Shown piece by piece: positions 8,787 to 16,683 of a DNA stretch of 35,576 nucleotides. The stretch's first letter is position 1, and the number at the start of each line of letters is the position of its first letter. The translations under genes and the position numbers were made by a program. Under the pieces are notes generated by a model. It saw nothing but the letters and a program-made list of their open reading frames with translations, was not told the DNA's origin and did no database searches. The stretch spans positions 1 through 35,576 of the forward strand of contig JAHBNG010000144.1 of assembly GCA_019217005.1 (NCBI GenBank), given 5' to 3'. Source of the DNA: Chloroflexi bacterium TSY (GTDB taxonomy: Bacteria; Chloroflexota; Anaerolineae; Caldilineales; Caldilineaceae).

Positions 8787-8937
8787 GGTTCAATCGGATC
8801 TCGGGGGGATGACAAAGAAGAGCCAATTTTACCATGAAGGAAATGAAGAGATTGAAGGAGTGTCTGCCTCTTCTTCAATTCCTTCAGTCCCTTCATGGCT
8901 CTATTTTTCGTGCCAACCCCCGAGATCCTGTTGAGCC
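8787..8937. repeat. ~150-bp hairpin with conserved outer arms and variable inner arms
   Basis: Outer arms are GGTTCAATCGGATCTCGGGG (8788-8807) with GATGACAAAGAAGAGCCA, against TGGCTCTATTTTTCGTGCC with CCCCGAGATCCTG...TTGAGCC (to 8937). Inner arms are CATGAAGGAAATGAAGAG (from 8833) against CTTCAGTCCCTTCATG. The outer arms contain two of the four copies of the ~28-bp motif. Confidence 0.65.
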
Positions 8938-9099
8938 ACTAGGAATCTTCATATCGAAAATCTAGACAAATGAGTCAAGTTTTATGCAGAGTGGCCGAGT
9001 GGCAAAGTTGTAAGGTGGCTGGTTGAACCCTGAAACCTTGCAACACTGCCGCTTTGCAACCTTGCACCAACCGGTCGGTTTGAGGCGCAGCTTCGCTAG
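8937..9099 (+). repeat. 163-bp modular repeat R, copy R1
   Basis: Begins CACTAGGAATCTTCATAT with ACAAATGAGTCAAGTTTT shortly after, and ends CGGTTTGAGGCGCAGCTTCG before CTAG. R2 (12563-12724, minus) shares both end blocks but has an unrelated centre. Here the centre is GCAAAGTTGTAAGGTGG ... CTTTGCAACCTTGC, an imperfect inverted repeat of 7-8-nt words. Confidence 0.75.
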
Positions 9100-9120
9100 A
9101 AACTTCTGGTATACAACGGG

Positions 9121-9861
9121 TTATCCAAACAGAGGATTCGTCCTGCCGAAGGCGTCAATGGCTGCTCCAGTAATGGCAGAGCTGTTATCTGAGGCCAGAA
9201 AAAGAGCCACTGATGCAATTTCTTCAGGCACCATGAGCATTGGGTTATCTTCCCGACCCCGGTTGTCAAATGCCTCACGATAGCCCTCTGTATCGACGCC
9301 GCCCGGGCAGATGCAATTTACATCGATGCCGTATTGCTTGACTTCTGCGGCCACACTTTCAGTCAGGCTAATCAATCCTGCTTTTGTCACCCGATAGGCA
9401 CTGCGTCCTTTGCCACCTTTGCGTCCGCCAATGCTGGAGATATTGATGATCTTGCCGGATCGGCGTTCGATCATATTGGGCAGGGCTGCCTTGGTAAGCA
9501 ACGCCGCACTGGTCAAGTTCACATCGATCACCTGACGCCACAGTTTGGCATCGAAATCGACCAGATCAATATATGGATGGATAATCGCCGCGTTGTTGAC
9601 CAGAATGTCGATGTGCCCAAAATGTGTCAATGCTTCATCCGCAATGCGCTGAATGTCAGATTCGACGCCCAAGTCAGCCGTGACGGCTAGCCCATCCCCA
9701 CCCATCTGCTTGATTTCGTCAGCGATATCGACGATTGCTTGCGTTGTGCGCGCCGTGGCTACGACATTTGCGCCCTCTTGCCCAAAGGCCAGTGCGATTG
9801 CTTTGCCGATGCCCTGGCTTGCACCGGTGACAATGGCGGTTCTATTTTCGAGTTTTTTCAT
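9121..9861 (-). CDS. Short-chain dehydrogenase, 3-oxoacyl-ACP reductase (FabG)-like
   Basis: 246 residues from the ATG at 9861, the usual FabG length. Motifs in order: TGASQGIG (cofactor), DLG near the second acidic position, NNAA, SSIGGRKGGKG with the catalytic Ser, and YRVTK with Tyr/Lys, then CICPGGVDTE and the C-terminal SSAITGAAIDAFGRTNPLFG typical of the family. It reduces a keto group or oxidises an alcohol using NAD(P)H; the true substrate is unknown. A GTG 21 nt upstream (9882) is also possible, but GAGAGGG lies directly before the ATG. It is the last gene of a minus-strand group after a nitrilase and a binding protein, so a small-molecule catabolic role is plausible. Confidence 0.85.
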   Translation of the reverse strand: MKKLENRTAIVTGASQGIGKAIALAFGQEGANVVATARTTQAIVDIADEIKQMGGDGLAVTADLGVESDIQRIADEALTHFGHIDILVNNAAIIHPYIDLVDFDAKLWRQVIDVNLTSAALLTKAALPNMIERRSGKIINISSIGGRKGGKGRSAYRVTKAGLISLTESVAAEVKQYGIDVNCICPGGVDTEGYREAFDNRGREDNPMLMVPEEIASVALFLASDNSSAITGAAIDAFGRTNPLFG

Positions 9862-10105
9862 TGCCCTCTCTATCCATGTCACATTATTCTACTCGACTTC
9901 AGTCTGGCTGAACACTGCATATTTATAATCTTGTTCGATCCAAGCTACACAAATTTCTTCAAGGTAATTATCTGTGGCGCTGTGTCAAATGCTGGGTCAT
10001 TTTGAAACACGAATCGCCTCCATTCATCTTCGCTTACAAATATTCGCCGATGGAATGTAATCATATCACAATATCATACAATCGTACGACGTTGCTCAAT
10101 ACCTC

Positions 10106-10833
10106 TTACAAGATCCGGTTGTTATACGTCCAACCAAGAACATGGTCTGGATAGCTATCGATAACAAGACCGGTCACGTTCCGACGAGCATGGACCGTTG
10201 TACCGTCCGGTCTGACAATACAGGCCGATAATGGTGAGTAACGTTTTGATGAGTTGCTTGCAGAGATCCACATTTGGTTGTCGGCGGCACGCACGATTAG
10301 GTTAGCAAGCATCAAATCCTTAATACTTGTCGACCGACGATTTGCAGCATTGTAAAACGAATGGAAGAGCAAACCGACACCCAAATCACGGTATTCGTCG
10401 TATAGTTCGGGAAAGCAATTGTCATAACAGATCAAGAATCCACACTTGAAACCGTTAATCTCGATGACACATGGCTTGTTGCCTGCCCTGAACATCTGCT
10501 TTTCTTTCTGATAGAGGCGCTGCTTGTCATATGTCCCGACTATCTCACCCTCGTCCGAAATCACGTGCAGACAACTTCTTGGCAACTGATCACCCTCAAT
10601 CATCCGCATTGACCCCAAGACCACCCAAAGTCGATATGACAAAGCTAATTGACAGATATCTTGGGTATGGTTGCTCAAGACGTCCCACGCATAGTTTGCT
10701 AGCGTTTCAAAGTGCGCTGGAGCATATCCAGACAACCCAGTCTTGCGTTTCGTGCAATATTAGCAGAAACGGGGAATTGAGCAGCTGCTATACGCAGCGA
10801 TCTATTTCCATGCCCATCTTCCGTGTGAATCAT
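10106..10833 (-). pseudogene. Carbon-nitrogen hydrolase (nitrilase family), internal deletion removing the catalytic Glu
   Basis: The body (about 209 residues) carries YDKQRL (catalytic Lys) and GFLICYDNCFPELY (catalytic Cys). An N-terminal piece, starting at the ATG at 10833, reads RIAAAQFPVSANIARNAR in another frame and stops near 10700. The missing stretch between NAR and LSGYAPAH should contain about 30 residues ending FPE, which supplies the catalytic Glu. Thus a deletion plus frame change has removed one of the three E-K-C residues. An in-frame TAA lies just upstream of LSGYAP, so the body can only start internally (TTG at 10735). If intact it would hydrolyse an amide or nitrile in the cytoplasm. 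It follows the binding-protein gene by 65 bp. Confidence 0.75.
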
Positions 10834-10897
10834 TTGTCGTCAGCTCCAGTCGTTTCATTTCGATTCCAAAATGGCTTTACACTTGCGCATTGTGAAA

Positions 10898-12207
10898 TTA
10901 CTGAAACACCCCCTGCTTTAAGGCATTTTGACGTCCTTCCTCCAGTGTGAGCAAAACTGCATCGATGTTCTCCGGTTCATGCACGAACAGCCAGAGCGCT
11001 TGTTCAGATGCCATCATCATGGCTGAAGGCAGAGACCAGAGTTGAACAATGACGGCGTCATCCGCTTCGTTGACCAAGTCTCTTCCTTTGATCTGGCTAG
11101 GTTGCAGAACGTCAGCATCAATGTTGGGCTGTGTCGCAATGGCTGTGGGACCGAGTCCCTGCGCAAGAATGGTTTGCGTATCCACTGAGCTCATGTAGGT
11201 GAGAAATTCCACTGCTTCGTCAACATCGTCGACACCAATGGGCATTGCATAACCATAAGACCAGACGAGTTCTGCCAGTGGCACAGATGGATCGATAAAT
11301 GGAAAACGGAAGAAGTCGATCTCATTCTGCCACTTTTCTGGCAATGTACCTTTTTCCCATGATGAAACCAGTGTCATGGCAGTTTTCTGCTTGCTCAATT
11401 GTTCATCATCATCGTGAATGATAGACAATCGACTGTCCGTAGACGACATTGAGAGCATGTTTTCGCCAAAGCAACCCCGTTCGAATAGCGTTCGCCACGC
11501 TTCAAAAACATTGCGCACACGATCATCATCAAAGCGCTCTTGGCCCATCAAAAGACCGCGATGAAAATCAGCACCGTTCAGACGTAGGTTTAGATAGTCG
11601 AACCAGTAAGTCCCGGTCCATCCCACTGGTCCAAATGCCAGAGGCGTCACACCTTCTAATTGTAACGTATCACAAACAAGGAGAAACTCATCCCAGGTTT
11701 GGGGAGGCGTTATATTGTATTTCTGAAAAACTTCGATATTGTAGTAAATGGCTACCCAGTTGATCACCATTGGTAGAAAAAACTGCTTCCCGTCAACCGC
11801 GCTTAGTTGTTTCAGGCTGGTAGGAAATGTCTCATCCCAGTTGGCCTGTTGCCAAAGATCTGTTAAGTTTGAAAGTTGGTTCTGTTGGGGTACTCGTAAG
11901 AGATCATATCCAGCTTCGCCGAACAATAGATCGGGTAGGGAGACTGGCTTAAGGTATCTTGCCAGGTTAAGTCTTGATTTCTACTCTTGATCTGAATGAA
12001 TGGGTGATTCTCCTCAAATCGCTCAAAGACCGCTTTTTCAGCTTGGCCCCATAGGTTCCCGTAACCGGTGCTGATGTTCAATTCAACCGGTTCAGCAACT
12101 ATCTCGTCTGGTCTATCTCGACAAGACGTGGACAAGATTGCACATCCAATCGCAACGAGCACCATCTGTATTCTGACCATCGCAGGAAGATAGTAGAAGA
12201 GGTTCAT
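10898..12207 (-). pseudogene. ABC transporter sugar-type extracellular solute-binding lipoprotein, frameshifted
   Basis: With one base restored this encodes about 436 residues, a normal length for family-1 solute-binding proteins. The start at 12207 is set by AAGGAG 9 nt upstream. A signal peptide (MNLFYYLPAMVRIQMVLVAI) ends in the lipobox LSTSC. Characteristic pieces include ERFEENHPFI, GKQFFLPMVINWVAIYYN, TWDEFLLVCDTL and EAVEFLTYMSS. The frame breaks near 11940, where SQSPYP should continue into DLLFGEAGYDLL; a single C missing from a CCC run explains it. No permease gene lies next to it. It may be an orphan binding protein or serve a permease elsewhere. Either a recent pseudogene or a sequencing error. 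Confidence 0.8.
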
Positions 12208-12288
12208 GAGCAGATTCTCCTTCAAAGCAGACTGAAATCCCAATCACATTCATACTCGGGCAGAATCATTTCTGGCTCTACGCGAGAT

Positions 12289-12375
12289 AGTGTACTTGAC
12301 AACGTGATTCGTGATACGTACTGGATCGCTTGACGTACCACGTATCACGCACCACGAATTCATCGCTTGTACACT
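12289..12375. repeat. Hairpin with heptamer-like arms upstream of the binding-lipoprotein gene
   Basis: AGTGTAC (12289-12295) pairs with GTACACT (12369-12375), and CGTGATTCGTGATACGT (12303-12319) with ACGTATCACGCACCACG (12340-12356). Right-arm units read ACGTACC, ACGTATC, ACGCACC, ACGAATT, a 7-nt period. Confidence 0.7.
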
Positions 12376-12408
12376 TTGTCGCGAAGACCCTCATTTCTAT
12401 GATGGCAT

Positions 12409-12567
12409 TTAACTTACCTCAAGTTCTGTCAGAAAAACAGCGTCTTTCAAACCATCTAGCGGAGTCGTCAAATGGGTACATACGATTTCAACACGATTAC
12501 AGTAGTTGAAGGCTTTGCGATCGCGGGTGACAAATACCAAATCAAGACGACTACATAAAGCACTAGT
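12409..12567 (-). pseudogene. C-terminal remnant, possibly of a PIN/VapC-like protein, cut by repeat R2
   Basis: About 52 codons remain, reading SALCSRLDLVFVTRDRKAFN and on to a TAA at 12409. The D-LVFVTRDRKAF pattern resembles the C-terminal strand and acidic residue of PIN-domain nucleases, but too little remains for certainty. Upstream of 12567 the frame enters repeat R2, so the rest of the gene appears lost or displaced by that element. A consensus minus-strand promoter lies beyond R2 at 12759-12786 and may originally have served this gene. Confidence 0.35.
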
Positions 12568-12724
12568 GAAGCTGCGCCTCAAACCGACAAGCGGTCGTCC
12601 GAGGCGGATAGTTGATGGTGGATGGTTGAAAATGGTCACACAAGTCACTATCAACTATCCACCATCCACTGTCTACAAAACTTGACTCATTTGTACGGAT
12701 TTTTCTATATGAAGATTCCTAGTG
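12563..12724 (-). repeat. 162-bp modular repeat R, copy R2
   Basis: On the minus strand it begins CACTAGGAATCTTCATAT, then ACAAATGAGTCAAGTTTTG, and ends GGTTTGAGGCGCAGCTTCAC before TAG, as in R1. Its centre is different: TGGATGGTGGATAGTTGATA facing ACCATCCACCATCAACTATC. CTAG bounds both ends, perhaps a short target duplication. Confidence 0.75.
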
Positions 12725-12758
12725 AGGGTTTGGTTCACCTCCAGTTAAAAACATCTGG

Positions 12759-12786
12759 ATTATAGCTGTTTTTACATATCTGTCAA
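12759..12786 (-). promoter_or_regulatory. Consensus sigma-70-type promoter, leftward
   Basis: TTGACA (complement of 12781-12786), a 16-nt spacer, then TATAAT (complement of 12759-12764). Both boxes are perfect. Transcription would start near 12752 and run through repeat R2 into the PIN-like remnant and possibly the binding-lipoprotein/nitrilase/SDR group. Confidence 0.7.
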
Positions 12787-12800
12787 CTGCTGAAAAACAT

Positions 12801-13083
12801 ACCGGGGTATAGGGCAATCACCATCGGTTAATGGACATTAAGAAAATAGTCCGGCAAAAAAGTCCAGTCAGCACGCCTCGTGGGAGTGGCGTCCCGTCAA
12901 GACCCGCACGGGGCGTGCTCGCTGAACGATTACCGAACTTAATTTTGAATCTTCATCAACCGACGTCTAGCAACCAAAGTACGCCGAAGCGCACTCCAGT
13001 TCAACCCGCTTGAGCGGGTTTACGCTTAGTAGACCGGCGTTTCAACGCTGAGCGGCAAAGTTCGCTATTGCCCTACCGGGGTA
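12801..13083. mobile_element. 264-bp structured insertion flanked by a 9-bp direct repeat
   Basis: ACCGGGGTA occurs at 12801-12809 and 13075-13083. Just inside, AGGGCAAT (12811-12818) is inverted as ATTGCCCT (13067-13074). The interior is non-coding and highly structured: AGCACGCC/GGCGTGCT (12870-12877, 12912-12919), AACCCGC-TTGA-GCGGGTT (13003-13020) and GCGTT-TC-AACGC near 13040. It may be a MITE or a mobile structured RNA. It is GC-richer than its surroundings and separates two divergent promoters. No known RNA class was recognised. Confidence 0.55.
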
Positions 13084-13095
13084 AACGCATTACAC

Positions 13096-13124
13096 TTGAC
13101 AAGCCAACATCGCGACGCTATAAT
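13096..13124 (+). promoter_or_regulatory. Consensus sigma-70-type promoter for the peptide ABC operon
   Basis: TTGACA (13096-13101), a 17-nt spacer and TATAAT (13119-13124) are a perfect match to the housekeeping consensus. The expected start near 13131 leaves a leader of about 370 nt before the binding-protein ATG at 13505. The leader (13131-13504) holds no convincing gene; a 63-codon frame at 13163-13354 has no ribosome site or recognisable motif. Confidence 0.75.
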
Positions 13125-13504
13125 TGTCCTACTGTTTGCTTCGACCTCGAAGTTAGATAGCAGTGTTGTCAGCCAAGATGGTCGACGACATACCATTCCA
13201 TTTCACGATTCCAGCAAAATTCGAATTCAATAGAGCATGCGGTAGGAACACCATGACCAGTGCCGTCGTTGAGGGATTTTCTGTAACCGAAATCGCAACC
13301 TTTACACGCAAAGGTGAACTTGTCTCCCCAAACTTCCTCAACTTCCGGGCATAGCGCACCAAATCTTATGTGACAAGCGAATTCATAAGCGAGAAAAAGT
13401 ATTGCCAGAGATTATCCTGATTGACGACAGAGATCTGCTGTTTCGTCAACTCCGGTTGGTCAACTTGTGCCAACCTCACACAAATTCTAGGAGGAGAAAG
13501 GACA

Positions 13505-15475
13505 ATGAAAAGGCGAGAAATCACGCGAAGAGAATTTTTGCAGTTATCAACAGTAGCGGCAGCTGGCGTCGCATCCGCAGCCTGTGGTGGCGGTGATGCT
13601 GCAGCACCAGCCGCAGAGCAGCCAGCCGAGGCACCCGCCCCAGCCGAGCAAGCAGCACCAGCCGGCCCCCCATCAGAGTACAATGAAGCGCCCATGCTCA
13701 AAGAGCTCGTGAACGCCGGAGAACTGCCATCAGTGAGTGAGCGCTTACCTGCAAACCCACGAGTCGTTGTTCCACATTCCGAGGTTGGTCAGTATAGCGA
13801 CACAATACGGGGTTTTACCCTCAACGAGACGGATCGGGCGGCACCGGGCTATATTGTGAACCGCGGCTTTCTAGACATCCCACCGGATCTGGATGCCTTT
13901 GGCGGCGGTTTGCCAGTGGGTGGCTGGGAGTCGTATCTGTGTGAGAGCTTTGAATGGAACGAAGACGCCACCCAGATCACAATTCACTTGCGGGAAGGGA
14001 TGAAGTGGTCTGATGGTGAACCATTCACGACCGCGGACGTTCTTTTCCTTTGGGAGGACATGTGGTTTGACGAGGAGTACAGTCCCAGACCGCCCACTAG
14101 ATGCTTAGTAGACGGCGAACCAGTGACGTTAGAGGCGCCGGACGACTTCACGCTTGTCTTCAAGTTCCCTGCCCCATATCCCACATTCCCCTTCCTGTTC
14201 CGAGGGAGAACGTTGGCAAGCAAGCCCAAGCATCATCTTATGCAATGGCATCCCAAGTACACTGACGGAGCGACCTACAAGGATCTGCGGGAGAATGATA
14301 ACTATCTCGAACCTGACTTCCCCGTGGTCTATCCTTGGGTATCAAAAGGCTATAACGAATCGGGGCTGCGGCTAGAGCGCAATCCATACTATGGTGCCGT
14401 GGATACCGAGGGCAATCAACTCCCGTACTGCGATAATTATGCTTTCCCGTTTGCCGGGACTCAGGAAAATGCCGTTCTCATGGCGGTCGACGGCCAGATC
14501 GATGTTGCGATCCGGAACATGCAGCTGTTCGAAAGCCTCCCGACCCTACGCGAGAACGAGGAACGTGGCGGCTATCGGCTACTCTTCTGGCCCGGAACCT
14601 CTTTCACCACAGGCAACCATATCACCTTCAACTACCGCATCGCCGATGAAGAGTAAAAAGAGCTGGCAGAGATGTTCCGGAACAAGGATTTCCGTCACGC
14701 GCTATCGATGGCCATCAACCGCGATGAGATCAACGAGACGCTCTATTTCGGGGCAGGTCGACCCGCAAGTTATGCGCTTAGCTCCACGTCGCCCTACTGG
14801 GACGATGATATGGAGACCATCACCATGACCAACGGTGAGTTCGACCTAGCACGGGTGGAAGAGCTCTTTGATGAACTGGGCCTGGAAAAAGGGGATGATG
14901 GGATGCGCACTTTTCCCAGCGGCAATCCGGTGACCATCATCATGGATGCCGCGACCGAGATCACGGTGCATCGGCAGGTCGCCGAGATGGTCGTGGCGGA
15001 TTGGCGCGATGCGGGCATCGACGCTCGGCTGAACGCGGTCCAGCGCTCAGTGTTGTTCTCTCGTTGGGGGGGGCAAGAGACCCATACCTTTATGTGGGGC
15101 ACGGATGCAAACGAGATCCCCCTAATGCGACCCAACCAGCCGATCTTTACCACCAAGGATGGTTCTCGCTCCTTGAGAGTGGAGGATTATGAGGATGTAC
15201 CTGACTGGCTGGCCGAACTTGGGCCGCCCGAAGGGGCTGATGGTCTGTTTGCATTACAGGAACAGATCAAAAAGGAAACTGATCCTGAAGAGAGCAAACG
15301 CCTGCACAAAGAACTGTTCAAGTATCATGTCGAATGGCAGTTTGATATCCATCTGATAGCCGATGTGCCTCTCATGGTTTTGGTCAGCAACCGCGTGGGA
15401 AATGCACCCGACGTGGGGAATGGGCTGCAAGATTTCACCTACACCTATCCTGAGCAGTTCTACATCAAGGCGTAG
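13505..15475 (+). CDS. Oligopeptide/dipeptide-type ABC transporter substrate-binding protein with an in-frame stop
   Basis: 656 codons if the internal stop is read through. The start follows AGGAGGAGAAAGG. The N-terminus carries a twin-arginine-like RREFLQLS and a lipobox ASAAC, so it is a Tat-type lipoprotein. An Ala/Pro/Glu linker follows, then a family-5 binding fold: WEWNEDATQITIHLREGMKW-type strand with SDGEPFTTADVLFLWED, and later FRHALSMAINRDEINET, VEELFDELGL and VADWRDAGIDARL. A TAA at 14654-14656 interrupts one open frame (ADEE stop KELAEMFRNKDF). The frame resumes immediately with family sequence, so this is a single nonsense change or a sequencing error. It captures peptides or other solutes and hands them to the permeases encoded downstream. 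Confidence 0.85.
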
Positions 15476-15489
15476 GCGAGGGCTTCAAA

Positions 15490-15531
15490 TTAACAATTCA
15501 GCAAGTCAATAATTAATTGCTGAATTGTTAA
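15490..15531. repeat. Hairpin between binding-protein and first permease genes
   Basis: TTAACAATTCAGCAA (15490-15504) is perfectly inverted at 15517-15531 with a 12-nt loop, followed by TTGTTTTGG. It begins 14 nt after the binding-protein stop and could act as an attenuator, or as a 3' mRNA stabiliser that raises binding-protein levels. The words repeat with about 7-nt spacing. Confidence 0.75.
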
Positions 15532-15550
15532 TTGTTTTGGTGAAATTTAG

Positions 15551-16549
15551 ATGCTAACCTACGCCATTCGCAGAATATTGATTGCAATTCCCACATTGCT
15601 TCTCATCTCCTTTATCTGTTTCTTGGTCATAAACCTCCCTGCCGGGGATGTGATTACCACATATGAACAAAATCTCATCGGGAATCGAGGATGGAGCGCA
15701 GAGGATGCCAGAATCGAGGGTGACGGTATTCGCAAAGCCTATGGACTGGACCGCTCGATACCGGTTCAGTACGTCTATTGGCTGGTCGCCTTTGTGCAAG
15801 GCGACTTTGGCGTTTCATTGGTTACCTATGAGAAAGTTGCAACCGAGGTGATCTGGCGGAACTTGGGTTATACGATGCTGATCGCCACTCTTGCGCTTGC
15901 TCTTTCCTGGGGTGTGGGCTTGCCCTTGGGCATCTATTCTGCGGCCCGTCAGTACTCCATACCAGATGGAATCTTTACCGTTCTTAGTTTCGTTGGTCTT
16001 TCCGTCCCTGGCTTTCTGCTTGCGCTGGCCATTTTGGTCTTCATGACCTTTGTCCTCGAGGCCCCCCTGCTGACAGGCTTGTATTCCCCAGAGTATGCAG
16101 ATGCGCCTTGGAGCTGGGCCAGAGTCAAAGATCTTGCCGCGCATTTGTGGCTTCCGGTGCTTGTGGGCGGTATCCCAGGCATCGCTTCTTTAATGCGCAT
16201 GATGCGCGGTAACCTATTAGACGAGTTGGGACGTCAATATGTTGAGACGGCTCGCGCGAAGGGGCTTTCTGAGAAAATTGTGGTGCTTAAACATGCCGTG
16301 CGCGTGGCGATCAACCCGCTGATCACCCTGTTGGGTATGCAATTCCCAGAGATCGTTTCCGGTGGGGTCATTACCGCGATCGTGCTGGGGCTTCGGACCA
16401 TCGGTCCGAAGCTCAATGACGCCCTCATTGCTCAAGATGTCTACGTGGCGTCCGCTATCTTGATGATCCTGAGCGTCCTGCTTGTGATTGGCAATTTGGT
16501 TGCCGATCTGCTGCTGGCGTGGGTCGATCCGCGAGTGCGCTTTGATTAG
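15551..16549 (+). CDS. Peptide/nickel-type ABC transporter permease, DppB-like
   Basis: 332 residues, normal for the family. The first membrane helix is at about residues 9-29 (ILIAIPTLLLISFICFLVIN). An extracytoplasmic loop follows and at least five further helices. The EAA loop that contacts the ATPase is YVETARAKGLSEKIVVLKHA. The C-terminus WVDPRVRFD is typical of DppB/OppB permeases. It forms half of the inner-membrane channel with the next gene. The ATG follows the intergenic hairpin directly with only a weak ribosome site (GGTGAAATTTAG), so its translation may depend on that hairpin. Confidence 0.92.
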   Translation: MLTYAIRRILIAIPTLLLISFICFLVINLPAGDVITTYEQNLIGNRGWSAEDARIEGDGIRKAYGLDRSIPVQYVYWLVAFVQGDFGVSLVTYEKVATEVIWRNLGYTMLIATLALALSWGVGLPLGIYSAARQYSIPDGIFTVLSFVGLSVPGFLLALAILVFMTFVLEAPLLTGLYSPEYADAPWSWARVKDLAAHLWLPVLVGGIPGIASLMRMMRGNLLDELGRQYVETARAKGLSEKIVVLKHAVRVAINPLITLLGMQFPEIVSGGVITAIVLGLRTIGPKLNDALIAQDVYVASAILMILSVLLVIGNLVADLLLAWVDPRVRFD

Positions 16550-16593
16550 ATATCTTCATCTGTACAAATAATGGTAAATGAATCAAATTTTAT

Positions 16594-16640
16594 GGATAGT
16601 GGATGGTAAATGGCTCTTCACTATCCACCATCCACTATCC
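16594..16640. repeat. Heptamer-word hairpin between the two permease genes
   Basis: GGATAGTGGATGG (16594-16606) is inverted at 16628-16640 (CCATCCACTATCC). The right side reads ACTATCC, ACCATCC, ACTATCC, ACTATCT, a clear 7-nt tandem. Just upstream, ACAAATAATGGTAAATGAAT and CAAATTTTATGGATAGTGGA resemble part of repeat R2, perhaps a decayed third copy. Confidence 0.75.
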
Positions 16641-16683
16641 ACTATCTCAACAAACAAGCACCCTAGCTATTTGGAGATTCACA

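Noticed and set aside
8453..8835. Two minus-strand frames of 72 and 81 codons
   Set aside because: They run through the 215-bp MITE and its flanking hairpins and have AT-rich, low-complexity translations. Not genes.
8988..9070. tRNA-like start GAGTGGCCGAGTGGC in repeat R1
   Set aside because: It resembles the D-arm region of Leu/Ser tRNAs, but no anticodon stem, T-arm or acceptor partner follows. The stretch is explained by the R1 core hairpin.
12409..12654. 81-codon gene taken at full length
   Set aside because: Its first third is encoded by repeat R2. Only the part below 12567 looks like protein-coding sequence, so it is listed as a remnant.
13003..13020. Rho-independent terminator at AACCCGC-TTGA-GCGGGTT
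   Set aside because: The stem is good but it is not followed by a U-run on either strand. It is better seen as part of the structured insertion.
13163..13354. 63-codon frame in the operon leader
   Set aside because: No ribosome site, no recognisable family, and an equally long antisense frame overlaps. Treated as untranslated leader.
14672..15475. Separate 267-residue gene downstream of the binding protein
   Set aside because: It is in the same frame as the upstream part and continues the same family-5 binding fold. It has no ribosome site of its own, so the two are one gene with a stop codon.
16603..16683. Earlier ATG for the second permease
   Set aside because: It lies in the intergenic hairpin and would add 27 residues with no family match. 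The ATG at 16684 has a ribosome site and normal permease sequence follows.
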